The translations under genes and the position numbers were made by a program. Of a DNA stretch of 64,000 nucleotides, positions 63,959-64,000 are shown piece by piece (the first letter of the stretch is position 1; the number at the start of each line of letters is the position of its first letter). The notes under the pieces were generated by a model, which saw only the letters and a program-made list of their open reading frames with translations, made no database searches and had not been told where the DNA came from. Origin of the DNA: Candidatus Atribacteria bacterium UBA6251 (GTDB lineage Bacteria > Atribacterota > Phoenicimicrobiia > Phoenicimicrobiales > Phoenicimicrobiaceae). The stretch is from assembly GCA_002441285.1 (NCBI GenBank), contig DJVR01000064.1:8318-72317 (forward strand), given 5' to 3'.

Positions 63959-64000
63959 TATTTTGAAATATTTTTATGTTAGTTAAACTTTAAAAGTGAA

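Overview
The window is AT-rich DNA (roughly one third G+C by eye) from a diderm bacterium. It carries an SLH-domain outer-membrane porin, four parts of the lipopolysaccharide export path (LptC, LptA, LptD and an LptF/LptG permease), many lipoproteins with clear lipoboxes, and a large O-antigen/exopolysaccharide locus. An SLH-anchored porin together with Lpt genes, and an archaeal/eukaryal-looking GlcNAc-1-P transferase, fit a candidate-phylum diderm such as Atribacterota (OP9/JS1). That placement is inference; no rRNA or tRNA gene was seen.

Layout. 1-3.1 kb: end of a DUF3084 protein, then the SLH porin with a consensus promoter, a long structured leader and a strong terminator. 3.4-14 kb: cell-envelope genes, including two secreted clan-CD cysteine peptidase lipoproteins (caspase-like C14 and clostripain-like C11), lptC, a nucleotidyltransferase with a dead HEPN partner, lptA, and the opposing pair LptF/G permease-lptD. 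14-19.5 kb: TPR proteins and an ECF sigma factor, an anti-sigma factor with a CBM48-like domain, and a secreted helical protein. 20-23 kb: a lipoprotein with about 24 cysteines followed by two thioredoxin-fold CxxC lipoproteins. 23-28.2 kb: a duplicated pair of NTF2-like lipoprotein and O-antigen ligase/TPR genes; one ligase is split by one extra G. 28.4-36 kb: AAA ATPase, Wzz, a VapBC-like pair, a third thioredoxin-fold protein, phosphohexomutase and a GGDEF enzyme.

36.6-52.3 kb is a coherent polysaccharide operon: a winged-helix regulator, then ugd, wzx, a methyltransferase, rmlA-C-D, a four-helix-bundle gene, rmlB, glycosyltransferases and wzy. The regulator gene and the long leader before ugd each have a TTGACA promoter followed by the same 20-bp inverted repeat, a likely shared operator. 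52.4-57.1 kb is a graveyard: a deleted GlcNAc-1-P transferase copy, a helicase remnant, an aminotransferase remnant and a glycosyltransferase with a nonsense codon. 57.5-59.5 kb has an intact methyltransferase and the intact GlcNAc-1-P transferase; then come a dead wzz and dead mazEF. 60.5-64 kb: pseudouridine kinase and glycosidase (psuK, psuG) and a geranylgeranyl-reductase-like flavoprotein.

Repeats are a main feature. Five identical 33-bp perfect palindromes lie mostly at gene ends, twice supplying the stop codon. A second family of larger imperfect hairpins has five copies. GTCATTGC and AAATCC type repeats have entered the coding sequences of ugd and rmlB in frame. Many broken genes differ from an open frame by one base in an A or G run, so assembly or sequencing error must be considered beside real decay.
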